This document shows positions 1 through 7,368 of a DNA stretch of 28,092 nt, piece by piece (position 1 is the stretch's first letter; every line of letters begins with the position of its first letter). The translations under genes and the position numbers were made by a program. The DNA lies in the NCBI GenBank assembly GCA_050945755.1, contig JBMNTN010000024.1:1-28092 (forward strand), in the 5' to 3' direction. The notes beneath the pieces are model-generated. The model worked only from the letters and a program-made list of their open reading frames with translations, made no database searches and was not told the origin of the DNA. This stretch comes from JAQVXR01 sp050945755. Lineage in GTDB: Bacteria; Bacillota; Dehalobacteriia; Dehalobacteriales; Dehalobacteriaceae.

Positions 1-614
1 TGTACTGCGGCTAGAGCTGATGTAATATCAGGGACGGTAATAATGCGGTCTTCGGGAACACCGCAGGCAGTTAAATAATCGTATTCAATTACGCCGCTGG
101 GGATTGCCACAATGGCTGTTTCGTGCTTTGCAATATCTTCATAGCTATGTAGGTCTAAGGGATTTCCTTTTTTCACCCCAAGACCTTCCCCGATAGTGTA
201 TTCGGGATTGGCAAAAGCAACTTCTTTGGCCCGGTCCGGAGTAATATACATGCCTGCCGTGATCATATCAAAGCGCTTGGCTTGTAGCCCCGGAATCAAG
301 GCACCGAATTCGGTAAGTTCTCCGCGCATTTCTTCAATTCCTAAGTTTTTCAAAATTACCCGGGCTACCTCAACAGCTTCACCGGTCAGTTCGCCCTCAG
401 GTGTTTGATAAGCGTACGGCTTTTCATTAGCAAAACCAACTGTGACATAACCTTGTGCTTTTACTTTTTCAAGTGTGGTCTGGGCTGTATCTTCTCCTGT
501 TTCTGTTCCCGGTTCCGAATTTGTATCCGTCCCGCCGCATCCTGCCAACGCCAGTAAACCAAGACATAAAACACCTACTATAATCGTTTTCATCCAAAAA
601 CCAGACTTTCTCAT
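1..614 (-). CDS. ehuB: EhuB-like ectoine/hydroxyectoine ABC transporter substrate-binding lipoprotein (3' end outside window)
   Basis: This is the N-terminal 204 residues of an extracellular solute-binding protein (family 3) on the minus strand; the rest lies beyond position 1. The ATG at 614-612 follows an AGGAGAGGAG ribosome site. A lipoprotein signal peptide ends at ALAGC, so the protein should be tethered to the outer face of the membrane. The mature part carries segments typical of EhuB: YAYQTPEGELTGEAVEVAR, LTEFGALIPGLQAKRFDMI and TAGMYITPDRAKEVAFANP. EhuB delivers ectoines to an EhuCD/EhuA importer for osmoprotection; those partners would lie off the window. The c-di-AMP riboswitch directly upstream fits an osmolyte role. 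The family assignment is strong for family 3 binding proteins and good for EhuB; the exact ligand is inferred. Confidence 0.8.
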   Translation of the reverse strand, partial: MRKSGFWMKTIIVGVLCLGLLALAGCGGTDTNSEPGTETGEDTAQTTLEKVKAQGYVTVGFANEKPYAYQTPEGELTGEAVEVARVILKNLGIEEMRGELTEFGALIPGLQAKRFDMITAGMYITPDRAKEVAFANPEYTIGEGLGVKKGNPLDLHSYEDIAKHETAIVAIPSGVIEYDYLTACGVPEDRIITVPDITSALAAV

Positions 615-683
615 TTCTTTCTCCTCTCCTAATTTGAATTTAGTAGCAGACGAAAGATAAACTAAAAAAGAGCAACACAAAAA

Positions 684-700
684 GGGCCATATAGTGGCCC
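684..700 (-). terminator. Intrinsic terminator, expression platform of the c-di-AMP riboswitch
   Basis: On the minus strand GGGCCA and TGGCCC form a stem with a 5-nt loop, followed at once by TTTTTGTG. It lies between the riboswitch aptamer and the EhuB-like start codon, the usual place for a ligand-controlled transcription terminator. Confidence 0.75.
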
Positions 701-734
701 CCCAAAGGAAAACACATTTAAACTTTCAATCATA

Positions 735-910
735 AATAAGAAACCGAAAGCAAATGTTTCACACGCTTACGAGGTTAGCTGACGGGTTCGGATTTGAAAC
801 ATATCCTACGCACAAGTATGAATCCTTTATGCGATTCACCCCAGAAATGGTTCCCCCGTTTTCCTTTTGGGAAATTCAGCCTTTGGTAATTCAACTAAAT
901 TCGCCTACCT
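735..910 (-). promoter_or_regulatory. Cyclic di-AMP riboswitch (ydaO/yuaA class)
   Basis: Read on the minus strand, the region carries the conserved blocks of the ydaO/yuaA motif in order: GGGGGAACC, TGGGGTGAATC, a variable stem, GTAGGA, then CCGAACCCGTCAGCTAACC followed by TCGTAAGC. This class binds c-di-AMP and usually turns genes off at high ligand; its regulon is rich in osmolyte and potassium transport and cell-wall genes. Here it sits ahead of a terminator and an EhuB-like osmolyte binding protein, so uptake is predicted to fall when c-di-AMP is high. The outer limits of the aptamer are approximate. Confidence 0.92.
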
Positions 911-912
911 AT

Positions 913-940
913 ATAATAGGTTATCGTAATTGACCAAGAA
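913..940 (-). promoter_or_regulatory. Possible promoter for the riboswitch transcript
   Basis: On the minus strand a TATTAT hexamer (918-913) lies just upstream of the aptamer. A TTCTTG-like -35 is about 16 bp further up. A better TTGACA (947-942) is present but 23 bp away, which is too far for a normal sigma-A promoter. The remaining 941-1035 stretch shows nothing I can name. Confidence 0.35.
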
Positions 941-1035
941 ATGTCAAGGCAAAATATAGCCGATAAAACTGATGTTTTTCGATTGTACTCAATATTTAAT
1001 AAAATAGTTAAAAAATCCAAAGTATTACAAACAGA

Positions 1036-1065
1036 TTCCGGCAGATACTAGGCCGGAAACTTTTT
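1036..1065 (+). terminator. Terminator-like hairpin in the leader of the DUF4349 gene
   Basis: TTCCGGC and GCCGGAA form a 7-bp stem with a 9-nt loop, followed by AC and five T. No plus-strand gene precedes it in the window, so it could be a leader attenuator for the gene at 1165 or a chance hairpin. Confidence 0.3.
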
Positions 1066-1164
1066 AGGAAGTTTTTCGTCTACAAATAAGAGAAGGAAAA
1101 TTCTTCAGGGTTAGAGAATTTAAAATTTAAATCCGGAGAGTAACTTTAATTAGGAGGCTATAAC

Positions 1165-2034
1165 GTGAAAAAAGTATTGATTCTTTTCTTGCTGGTGATA
1201 TTTTGTGTTTCCGGCTGTGGAAGCAGTTCAAGCAAAGATGCTGCCTCGGTGGAAAGTCAGCAAAATGCAGCACCAGCCGGTCAGGACGGCATGTCCCAAT
1301 CAATAGCAGGAGATTTAAGTGAGAGTGAAGTAGGCGCTTCCGCAGCCCAGCTCACAGACCGGAAAATTATCTTAAATGCTGAAGTGAGAATCCGGGTTGA
1401 GGATATCGAAGGTGTTTGTGAGAAAATTAAAGATAAGACGATGGAATTAAAGGGCTATCTCAATGACTATTCTGTTCATACCAATGAGTATAATGCTAAT
1501 GCGGATATTTCCCTAAAGGTTCCCAGCCCAAATTACCAAGAGATGCTGGACTTTGTCATTGAACAAGGTAAGTCCGATTACAAACGGGAATATACCAATG
1601 ATGTGACCACCCAATATATTGACCTGGAAGCCAGGATGAAGGTACTGCGCGCAGAAGAAGAGAGCCTTCTTAATTTATTAAATCAGGCGAAAACTGTTGA
1701 AGAGATCCTAAAGATTAGAACTCAAATAACCTCCACCAGACAGGAACGGGAATCCTTAGAGGGCCAATTTAAAGCATTAAGTAATAGTGTGGAGTATGCG
1801 ACGATTAATGTCAGTATTTATAAACCACGAAACAGTGACGCAAATGTCAATATGGAAAACCTGAATATTTTCTCTCGGTCCTGGAGCGGGCTAATCTATG
1901 GGCTTAATTCTTTAACGGCCAAAGTGGGAAATATCATTGTATTCTTCTTCACTGCTCTGCCCACGCTGATCCTGTTAGGCATAATTGTTTTTGCAGTTAT
2001 TTATATCAAACGAAGAAGGAAGCATAAAGATTAG
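1165..2034 (+). CDS. DUF4349-family membrane-anchored lipoprotein
   Basis: The 289-residue protein starts at GTG 1165 behind a TAGGAGG site. It has a lipoprotein signal peptide with lipobox VSGC near residue 18, a low-complexity Ser/Ala/Gln linker, and then a DUF4349-type region from about residue 64. That region includes LTDRKIILNAEVRIRVEDI, the TTQYIDLEARMKVLRAEEE segment and a heptad-rich stretch near 165-205 that looks like a coiled coil. A single membrane segment near residues 255-280 is followed by a basic tail (KRRRKHKD). The protein should therefore be held in the membrane at both ends with the middle outside. The function of the family is not established. The small zinc-ribbon protein follows 16 bp later and is probably co-transcribed. 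Confidence 0.85.
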   Translation: MKKVLILFLLVIFCVSGCGSSSSKDAASVESQQNAAPAGQDGMSQSIAGDLSESEVGASAAQLTDRKIILNAEVRIRVEDIEGVCEKIKDKTMELKGYLNDYSVHTNEYNANADISLKVPSPNYQEMLDFVIEQGKSDYKREYTNDVTTQYIDLEARMKVLRAEEESLLNLLNQAKTVEEILKIRTQITSTRQERESLEGQFKALSNSVEYATINVSIYKPRNSDANVNMENLNIFSRSWSGLIYGLNSLTAKVGNIIVFFFTALPTLILLGIIVFAVIYIKRRRKHKD

Positions 2035-2050
2035 AAAAGGGGTAATTCAT

Positions 2051-2443
2051 ATGAATTGGCTGCAAAAATTTATGATGGGGAGGTATGGCGGCGATCAACT
2101 CTCCCTGTTTTTACTGATCGTATCAATTCTATTGACGCTTATTTCCCAGTTAACAGGTCTGCTACTATTAAGTTTTATTGCTTATGGTTTCTTGGGGATA
2201 GCTGTTTTTAGAATGTTATCAAGGGATACGGCGAAACGCAGTATGGAAAACTATAAATTTTCCATATTGATCAGCCCGGTTTATTCCTGGTTTAAGAAGA
2301 CACAAACCCGTATTCAAGAGTCGAAGACTCATAAGTTTTATAAATGTCCGGAGTGTAAAGCGACATTGCGCTTGCCCAAAGGAAAAGGGAAAATTAAGAT
2401 TACCTGTCCGAAATGCAATCATCAATTTGTGAAAAAAACCTAA
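2051..2443 (+). CDS. Small membrane protein with C-terminal zinc ribbon
   Basis: The 130-residue protein starts at ATG 2051 (MNWLQKFMMGRYGGDQLS), behind an AAAAGGGG site. A longer reading from 1985 would overlap the upstream gene and lacks a ribosome site. Two hydrophobic segments (about residues 18-55) are followed by a cytoplasmic tail. The tail ends in two Cys pairs, YKCPEC and ITCPKC, which form a classic zinc ribbon. Homologues occur widely in Firmicutes as uncharacterised proteins. The context with the DUF4349 lipoprotein suggests an envelope role, but no specific function can be assigned. Confidence 0.8.
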   Translation: MNWLQKFMMGRYGGDQLSLFLLIVSILLTLISQLTGLLLLSFIAYGFLGIAVFRMLSRDTAKRSMENYKFSILISPVYSWFKKTQTRIQESKTHKFYKCPECKATLRLPKGKGKIKITCPKCNHQFVKKT

Positions 2444-2452
2444 AAAATAACA

Positions 2453-2484
2453 AAGGCCACCTTTAATGAGGGCGGCCTTCTTTT
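2453..2484 (+). terminator. Intrinsic terminator between convergent genes
   Basis: AAGGCCACC pairs with GGCGGCCTT with one mismatch, followed by CTTTT. An A-rich run on the other side (2444-2454) lets it also serve the minus-strand MATE gene that ends at 2494. Confidence 0.75.
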
Positions 2485-2493
2485 ATGAATCAA

Positions 2494-3897
2494 TTAAGCT
2501 CGGGAAGGAGATTTAATGATAGTATTATGATTCATAAGTTCCACTTCCTGCTCCTGCTTTTTTCCGTTAAGATGCCTCATATCCCAATAAAGAAAGATAC
2601 CGGTGACAATAGTGGACATTAGATCGGCCACAGGCCCGGAAGCAATCACTCCGTCCAAGCCGAAAAACTTGGGCAGAATGAGAAGAGCAGGAATGAAAAT
2701 CAGCACCTGCCTGGATAGACTTAGAAACATGGCATGAATGGGCTTGCCAATAGCTTGGAAGTAGCCGGACCCTACTATTTGGAACCCTACTATGGGAAGA
2801 AAGATCAGGAAGATCAGCAAAGCTCTGCTGCCAAAAGCGATTAGCTCGCTGTCCTTGCTGTTAAAAAGGGCAATCAGCTCTGTGGGAAATATTCTGGTGA
2901 TGATAAAACCAAATGTGGAAAGTGCTGTGGCAACAATAATTGAGTATTTTAAAAATTTCTGGACCCGGTCGTATTTTTTCGCGCCGAAATTATAACCGAT
3001 GAGAGGCTGAACGCCGGTATTAATACCAATGATCGGCATAATGATTAGTGTTACTAGGGTTGTGACAATTCCCATACCTGAAATAGCCAAGTCCCCGCCG
3101 TAGGTCTTTAAGCTGGTGTTCATCAAAGCGGCGAGCAGGCTCTGGGCTATCTGGATTGTAAAAGGAGATAGCCCGAAATACATGATCTTCCAGACCAATG
3201 CCGGGTTAAGATGAAGATTTTTCCGGCGGATTTTTAGTTCTCCCTTACCCAAGGCAAAGTGAGTAACAATCCAGGTCGCAGATATTGACTGAGAAATTAC
3301 GGTGGCAATAGCCGCTCCTTTCATGCCCCAGCCCAAAACGCTGATAAATATGGGCGAGAGAATAATATTAGAAAATGAACCGATGAGCATGGTGACCATT
3401 GCTTTTTTCGGGTTGCCTTCTGCCCTTAAAAAATTGTTCATCCCGAAACCTAATAGAGCGATCACTGTTCCATAAAGGACGATTCCTAAATAATCTTTGG
3501 CATAGGGGAGTACCTGCTCACTTGCTCCAAAGAGGCGCAGCAAAGGGTCAATAAAGGTGATGCCGATAAAAGTAATCAATAGTGATATGATAATCAACAA
3601 AATTAAAGCAGTACCAATAATTTCTTCCGCTTCTTCTTTTCGTTTTTGACCCAGCCGGATGGAAACAAGGGTTGTTGCCCCCATTCCCACCATGAAACCA
3701 AAGGCTAATTGCACCATCATGGCCGGGAAGGCGACGGTGATTCCGGCAATGCCCAAGGAACCGACACTGTTGCCGATAAATACTCGGGATATAACATTAT
3801 ACATCGCTTGAACAAGCATACCCACAATCGCCGGTATAGAAAAACCAATTAATAGTTTTAGTGGTTTTTCTGTGCCTAACCTTTGTGAATTTTCCAT
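2494..3897 (-). CDS. MATE-family multidrug/cation exporter
   Basis: The 467-residue protein is very hydrophobic, with about 12 predicted membrane segments in two similar halves, the standard MATE layout and length. The N-terminus (LLIGFSIPAIVGMLVQAMYN and VFIGNSVGSLGIAGITVAFP) and the middle (INTGVQPLIGYNFGAKKYDR) are typical of the MepA/DinF side of the family. It would export cationic drugs or metabolites using a sodium or proton gradient. The ATG at 3897 is preceded by CGGAGGC. It lies 68 bp downstream of a marR gene on the same strand, so it is likely the regulated partner. The substrate is not determinable. Confidence 0.92.
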   Translation of the reverse strand: MENSQRLGTEKPLKLLIGFSIPAIVGMLVQAMYNVISRVFIGNSVGSLGIAGITVAFPAMMVQLAFGFMVGMGATTLVSIRLGQKRKEEAEEIIGTALILLIIISLLITFIGITFIDPLLRLFGASEQVLPYAKDYLGIVLYGTVIALLGFGMNNFLRAEGNPKKAMVTMLIGSFSNIILSPIFISVLGWGMKGAAIATVISQSISATWIVTHFALGKGELKIRRKNLHLNPALVWKIMYFGLSPFTIQIAQSLLAALMNTSLKTYGGDLAISGMGIVTTLVTLIIMPIIGINTGVQPLIGYNFGAKKYDRVQKFLKYSIIVATALSTFGFIITRIFPTELIALFNSKDSELIAFGSRALLIFLIFLPIVGFQIVGSGYFQAIGKPIHAMFLSLSRQVLIFIPALLILPKFFGLDGVIASGPVADLMSTIVTGIFLYWDMRHLNGKKQEQEVELMNHNTIIKSPSRA

Positions 3898-3965
3898 GGA
3901 TGCTGCCTCCGTTTTATAAGCATTATTACATTATATTTTTACAGTCAAAAATATTGCTATTACAC

Positions 3966-4421
3966 TTAATATTGACCAAGTTTTTCCAAGTTGTCAATTA
4001 TTTTCGTGAGATTTGTTTTAAGAGATTTTATTTCCGATTCTTGAAAACCTTTGAGGATATCTTTGTTGAGATCATCAAGGATAAGATGAAATTTTTTCAT
4101 CAACTCATTGGACTTCTCCGCCAGGTTTATGATCTGAGACCTTTTATCCTCAATGTTTTCTTCTCTGGTGATCCACCCTTGTTTATCAAGCCGCGTTAAA
4201 ATACCTGTCACTGTCGGCCGGTCATAATCCAAATGCTTTGCAATCATTGCAGGTGTATTCAAAAAATTATCTTTTTTGTATTTTTGATTCATATATAAAT
4301 AGTTGATCACCATCATTTGGGGGAAAGTAATCCCTGTATCCCAAAGCAGTTTGCCGATATTTCTCCTCATTAATCTGGTCGCTTTCCCGATGAGATAACC
4401 AACATCATTGGAATGGATCAT
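3966..4421 (-). CDS. MarR-family transcriptional regulator
   Basis: The protein is 151 residues from the ATG at 4421. This start is chosen because GGAGGC (4433-4428) lies 6 nt upstream; an in-frame ATG at 4439 overlaps that site. The winged helix-turn-helix includes TPAMIAKHLDYDRPTVTGIL and LDKQGWITREENIEDKRSQI, the canonical MarR wing with the DKR motif. It should act as a dimeric repressor released by a small ligand. A perfect palindrome upstream (4474-4499) is its probable operator, and the MATE exporter downstream is its probable target. Confidence 0.93.
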   Translation of the reverse strand: MIHSNDVGYLIGKATRLMRRNIGKLLWDTGITFPQMMVINYLYMNQKYKKDNFLNTPAMIAKHLDYDRPTVTGILTRLDKQGWITREENIEDKRSQIINLAEKSNELMKKFHLILDDLNKDILKGFQESEIKSLKTNLTKIIDNLEKLGQY

Positions 4422-4473
4422 CTTATTGCCTCCATGCACTTACATCCTAATCTTAACACCGCCGGGAAATTCG

Positions 4474-4499
4474 AATATAGTTAGTATACTAACTATATT
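4474..4499. promoter_or_regulatory. Perfect 26-bp palindrome, probable MarR operator
   Basis: Every base from 4474 to 4499 pairs with its partner around the centre between 4486 and 4487 (half-site AATATAGTTAGTA). It lies 53 bp ahead of the marR start and carries TATACT/TATATT hexamers that could act as a -10 on either strand. This is the usual position for an autoregulatory MarR site. Confidence 0.82.
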
Positions 4500-4620
4500 T
4501 TAAAAATGCAATATAGGAAAAAGGACTTTCATGAAGTATTATGTGTTAATATTTATGGAACAATTTAAAACTTTGATGAGTCTATGTTTGATAGGTAAAA
4601 TTCAAAAAGGGGGCTTAACA

Positions 4621-5742
4621 ATGCTTCTCAAAAGAATGCTGTTAATTGTATTGATGGTGATGCTTATCCCGGTAGCGGCCTTTGCTGCAGATTGGAATGA
4701 TTATTGGGTTTCCGGCTGGCATGATGAAATCTCCGGGTACGATGTTTATAACCTCAGCCCGGGTAATGAAAAAGTCACGGAACAGACGGTGCTTTTGCAT
4801 CGACCCGATCAGGAAGAATGGCTTCGTCTGGAGGAAATCATCCAAAGTCTCTGGCGGCCTTACGAGGATCACAGCTTTCCCGGAGCTTGGGTGAGGGAAA
4901 AAGGGAAAAGGTTTAACCCTTATGAAAGCTATCATTATGACATCTTAAACAACCGTTTGATTTTGGGAAAGCAATATGAAATCTCTCCGAACGAAAAATG
5001 GGGGATCCAATATAATGACTATTTTGGAGACCACGGGAGAATAAAAAGCTACCTGCTGAAAAATATGGAGGATGGAAGTATTACAGAATGTTTTACAACA
5101 AATCAAAGTACCTGGTACTATTGGCTTCCGGACAGTACCGTTCTCTTTTGTACATTCAGCACTGAGGAGAAGCAGAATGTGATCTACATATTTGACCCGG
5201 AAACAAAAAAAATTGAAAAATTGGTTTCCGGAAGCCTCAGGGCTTATGACCGGGATCGGAACAAAATTCTATTTGTGAAAAATGAACCGATGCGCAAAAG
5301 CTGGGTGATGGATCTATCCACCGGGACCGAGGTGCAGGAAGATAACGTTGACTCTTTCTATCCTTCATTTGATACAGGGAAAGTGCCCCTTCCGCCGCTC
5401 GATTTGGATTTAAATAGTATAAAAGTGATTTTGCCGGAAAGAATTACCCAGTATGAACATGAAATGCAGATAGGGGAGGAGGCTATTAACCTGCCTTTTG
5501 TCTTCGAAAAGGATAACAGGGAATATATCCCTTTGCGTCCTTTGATGGATCCCCTGGGGATCAAGGTGAATATCAAGCAGCTCGATTATCAAACCAGGGA
5601 ATACCAGGTATCTTACCAGGAGAATAAATTCACCCTTTCCGGGGACGAATTTATCAATTACAGATGGCAACTCTTTGTCACCCCGGATGTGTTAAAGAAA
5701 TTGGGACTGAGGGAATTCACAGTTAGGGCAGTAACAGACTAG
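4621..5742 (+). CDS. Secreted protein with C-terminal copper-amine-oxidase-N-like (stalk) domain
   Basis: The protein is 373 residues from ATG 4621, behind an AAAAAGGGGG site; an in-frame ATG at 4531 has no such site. A cleavable signal peptide ends at VAAFA-ADW near residue 22. The body (about 25-270) is rich in W, Y and G and has repeated strand-like segments such as SWVMDLSTGTEV, resembling a beta-propeller or other all-beta fold. The last about 110 residues look like the copper amine oxidase N-terminal/stalk domain common in clostridial exported proteins: a Leu-Pro-rich entry, a PFVFEKDNREYIPLRPLMDPLG core, and a final beta unit. Such domains are thought to bind cell-surface or peptidoglycan partners. 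The specific function is unknown. Confidence 0.7.
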   Translation: MLLKRMLLIVLMVMLIPVAAFAADWNDYWVSGWHDEISGYDVYNLSPGNEKVTEQTVLLHRPDQEEWLRLEEIIQSLWRPYEDHSFPGAWVREKGKRFNPYESYHYDILNNRLILGKQYEISPNEKWGIQYNDYFGDHGRIKSYLLKNMEDGSITECFTTNQSTWYYWLPDSTVLFCTFSTEEKQNVIYIFDPETKKIEKLVSGSLRAYDRDRNKILFVKNEPMRKSWVMDLSTGTEVQEDNVDSFYPSFDTGKVPLPPLDLDLNSIKVILPERITQYEHEMQIGEEAINLPFVFEKDNREYIPLRPLMDPLGIKVNIKQLDYQTREYQVSYQENKFTLSGDEFINYRWQLFVTPDVLKKLGLREFTVRAVTD

Positions 5743-5793
5743 AGGCCTCATATTTCAAGAAGGACACTCTAATAGTAATCAAAGGAGAAGGTC

Positions 5794-6180
5794 ATGGAGT
5801 ATAGAATAAAAACTACTAAAGCTCAGGAGTTTATTGATATTACAGATATCATTCAAGAAGAGGTCAGGAAGAATAAAACAGATAGCGGAATAGTAGTAGT
5901 GTTTGTACCACACACAACAGCCGGCATTACGATAAACGAAAATGCTGATCCGGATGTTATCTTTGATATTATCTCAGGATTGAATAAAGTATTTCCGGAA
6001 CATAATGGGTACCGCCATGCGGAAGGCAATTCTCATGCACATATCAAGGCATCACTTATGGGTTCCTCCGTTACCGTTATAATTGAAAATGGAGAATTAA
6101 AACTTGGCACATGGCAGGGAGTTTATTTCTGTGAATTTGACGGCCCCAGAACAAGGAAAATTGACATCAAAATTATCTAA
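5794..6180 (+). CDS. YjbQ/UPF0047 family protein
   Basis: The 128-residue protein has the full length of the family and starts at ATG 5794 behind AAAGGAGAAGG. Diagnostic segments are PHTTAGITINENADPDV and RHAEGNSHAHIKASLMGSS, with the C-terminal GTWQGVYFCEFDGPRTRK. Conserved His and Glu residues form the putative active site. Members have weak thiamine-phosphate synthase activity when overproduced and are annotated on that basis, but their physiological role is unsettled. It stands alone, with 51 bp to the gene before it and a dispersed repeat starting at its stop codon. Confidence 0.92.
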   Translation: MEYRIKTTKAQEFIDITDIIQEEVRKNKTDSGIVVVFVPHTTAGITINENADPDVIFDIISGLNKVFPEHNGYRHAEGNSHAHIKASLMGSSVTVIIENGELKLGTWQGVYFCEFDGPRTRKIDIKII

Positions 6181-6281
6181 AAAATTTTAGCCCTATTTGG
6201 GTTGACAATACCCATTCTTATCTTATTAGTATAATATGCCTAGCTTGACAGCCTCCCTACGGGAGGCTTAAAATTATATTG
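6178..6281 (+). repeat. Dispersed repeat, copy 1 (promoter-like 3' end with palindromic spacer)
   Basis: About 104 bp starting at the yjbQ stop codon. It shares an AAAATTTTAGCCCTATTT-type left end and a right end of TTGACA, a GCCTCCC-TAC-GGGAGGC hairpin and TTAAAATTATATT with 27441-27545. The right half is also found at 22707-22790. No terminal inverted repeats are visible. The hairpin could terminate yjbQ transcription, but the T-tract is poor; TTGACA with a 17-18 bp spacer to TTAAAA/TAAAAT also reads as a promoter. Confidence 0.75.
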
Positions 6282-6492
6282 TCAGATTCTACAAATAGAA
6301 GCTAGCACAGGCACCAGGTTGATGCCATAGCCGATAAATGCATCGCCAATAGTCAATTTAATGAGTTTAAGAAGTTTCTTGGTTGAAGAACTGGAGAGTG
6401 AAAGTAAAAGAAGCAGTCGTTAGGACTGCTTCTTTTTGAAACTTCTCCGAGGAAGTTCCATGATGAAGACCTGCCAAAGAACCGCTGCTGAA
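6282..6492. other. Intergenic stretch with possible gene remnant
   Basis: Between the repeat and the fic promoter no intact gene is present. A short plus-strand open frame ending at 6421-6423 (…SLRSFLVEELESESKRSSR) runs into a strong terminator and may be the 3' stub of a lost gene. This is weak evidence; no family was recognised. Confidence 0.25.
6409..6437 (+). terminator. Strong intrinsic terminator
   Basis: AGAAGCAGTC and GACTGCTTCT form a 10-bp perfect stem with a 5-nt loop, followed by TTTT. No intact gene ends just before it, so it probably belonged to a gene now lost. It insulates the fic promoter from upstream reading. Confidence 0.85.
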
Positions 6493-6521
6493 TTGAGTTT
6501 TCATTATTCCCATGGTATAAT
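6493..6521 (+). promoter_or_regulatory. Sigma-A promoter for the fic gene
   Basis: TTGAGT (6493-6498), a 17-bp spacer and TATAAT (6516-6521). It lies 105 bp ahead of the fic start codon and just after a terminator. Confidence 0.7.
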
Positions 6522-6626
6522 TTTACAAAGGATTGCTGGAGATATAAGAAAGGTTGCTTGCAAATGGGTACAAAAGTGATGCGTGGGAAGTTGCCAAAAA
6601 GCTGCTGATGTGTGGAGGTGTCTACT

Positions 6627-7358
6627 ATGACATTTGAACTAATTGATAAAAAAAAGAAGCAGCTGGATGAAAAACGGCCGCTACCGGTAAATACCGTTAA
6701 TTCCTTGCGGGAGAATATGCTTGTTGAGTGGACGTATAACTCTAATGCAATTGAGGGAAATACACTCACCATTTCTGAGACTAAAGTGGTTCTTGAAGGG
6801 ATTACCATTGGCGGAAAATCTATGAAAGAGCATTTAGAAGCTATAAACCACAAGGCGGCAATTATATATTTAGAAAAACTTGTTGAAAAGAAAGCCAATA
6901 TCTCTGAGTGGGATATCAAAAATATTCACCAACTTGTTCTTAAGACTATTGATGATAAAAATGCCGGAGCATATAGAAATGAAAATGTTATTATTAGCGG
7001 TGCGAAGCATAAACCACCACAACACTTTCTTATTAAAGAGCAGATGGAAAACTTGATCAGCCTTTATAACGGGGAATGGCAGAGGCTCCACCCGATTGAG
7101 CGGGCTTCTTTGTTACATGGAGAATTTGTTAAAATCCATCCATTTATTGATGGAAATGGCAGAACTGCAAGGCTCTTATTAAATTTTGAGCTGATGAAAG
7201 CCGGTTTTCCACCTGTAATCATCAGGAAAGAAATGCGTGTTGAATACTATGACTCCCTTGATCTTGCACATACTACCGGCGATTACACCAATTTTATTAA
7301 CCTTGTGTCAAGATGTGCTGAGGAGAGCTTGGATTTGTGGCTAAGTGTCGTTGTTTGA
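6627..7358 (+). CDS. fic: Fic-domain protein adenylyltransferase, class II (autoinhibited)
   Basis: The protein is 243 residues from ATG 6627, chosen because GGAGGTG lies 7 nt upstream. The active-site motif HPFIDGNGRTAR (residues 171-182) matches HxFx(D/E)GNGRxxR, with the catalytic His171. An N-terminal inhibitory helix motif S39-N-A-I-E43-G44 matches (S/T)xxxE(G/N), which places it in class II, where the inhibitory helix is in the same chain. Such enzymes transfer AMP from ATP to Tyr, Ser or Thr hydroxyls of target proteins and may also remove it. No separate antitoxin gene is seen, as expected for class II. The C-terminal half continues with helices but no extra domain is evident. The target is unknown. 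It lies between a dispersed repeat and a uvrC fragment, suggesting accessory DNA. Confidence 0.93.
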   Translation: MTFELIDKKKKQLDEKRPLPVNTVNSLRENMLVEWTYNSNAIEGNTLTISETKVVLEGITIGGKSMKEHLEAINHKAAIIYLEKLVEKKANISEWDIKNIHQLVLKTIDDKNAGAYRNENVIISGAKHKPPQHFLIKEQMENLISLYNGEWQRLHPIERASLLHGEFVKIHPFIDGNGRTARLLLNFELMKAGFPPVIIRKEMRVEYYDSLDLAHTTGDYTNFINLVSRCAEESLDLWLSVVV

Positions 7359-7368
7359 TGGCGGGTAT

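Noticed and set aside
942..947. TTGACA on the minus strand as -35 for the riboswitch promoter
   Set aside because: The nearest -10-like hexamer is 23 bp away, outside the range for a sigma-A promoter.
5358..5670. Open frames on the minus strand opposite the stalk-domain gene, and similar ones opposite brxC and pglX
   Set aside because: They lie wholly inside well-supported genes, lack ribosome sites and have no recognisable protein features.
6202..6236. TTGACA (6202-6207) and TATAAT (6230-6235) in repeat copy 1 as a promoter
   Set aside because: The spacer is 22 bp, too long, and the TATAAT is not kept in copies 2 and 3.
6300..6370. Minus-strand frame reading LTIGDAFIGYGINLVPVLAS, like a membrane-protein fragment
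   Set aside because: It is open for only about 23 codons, with no start and no repeat of the sequence elsewhere. The plus strand of the same region also reads open, so coding cannot be claimed.
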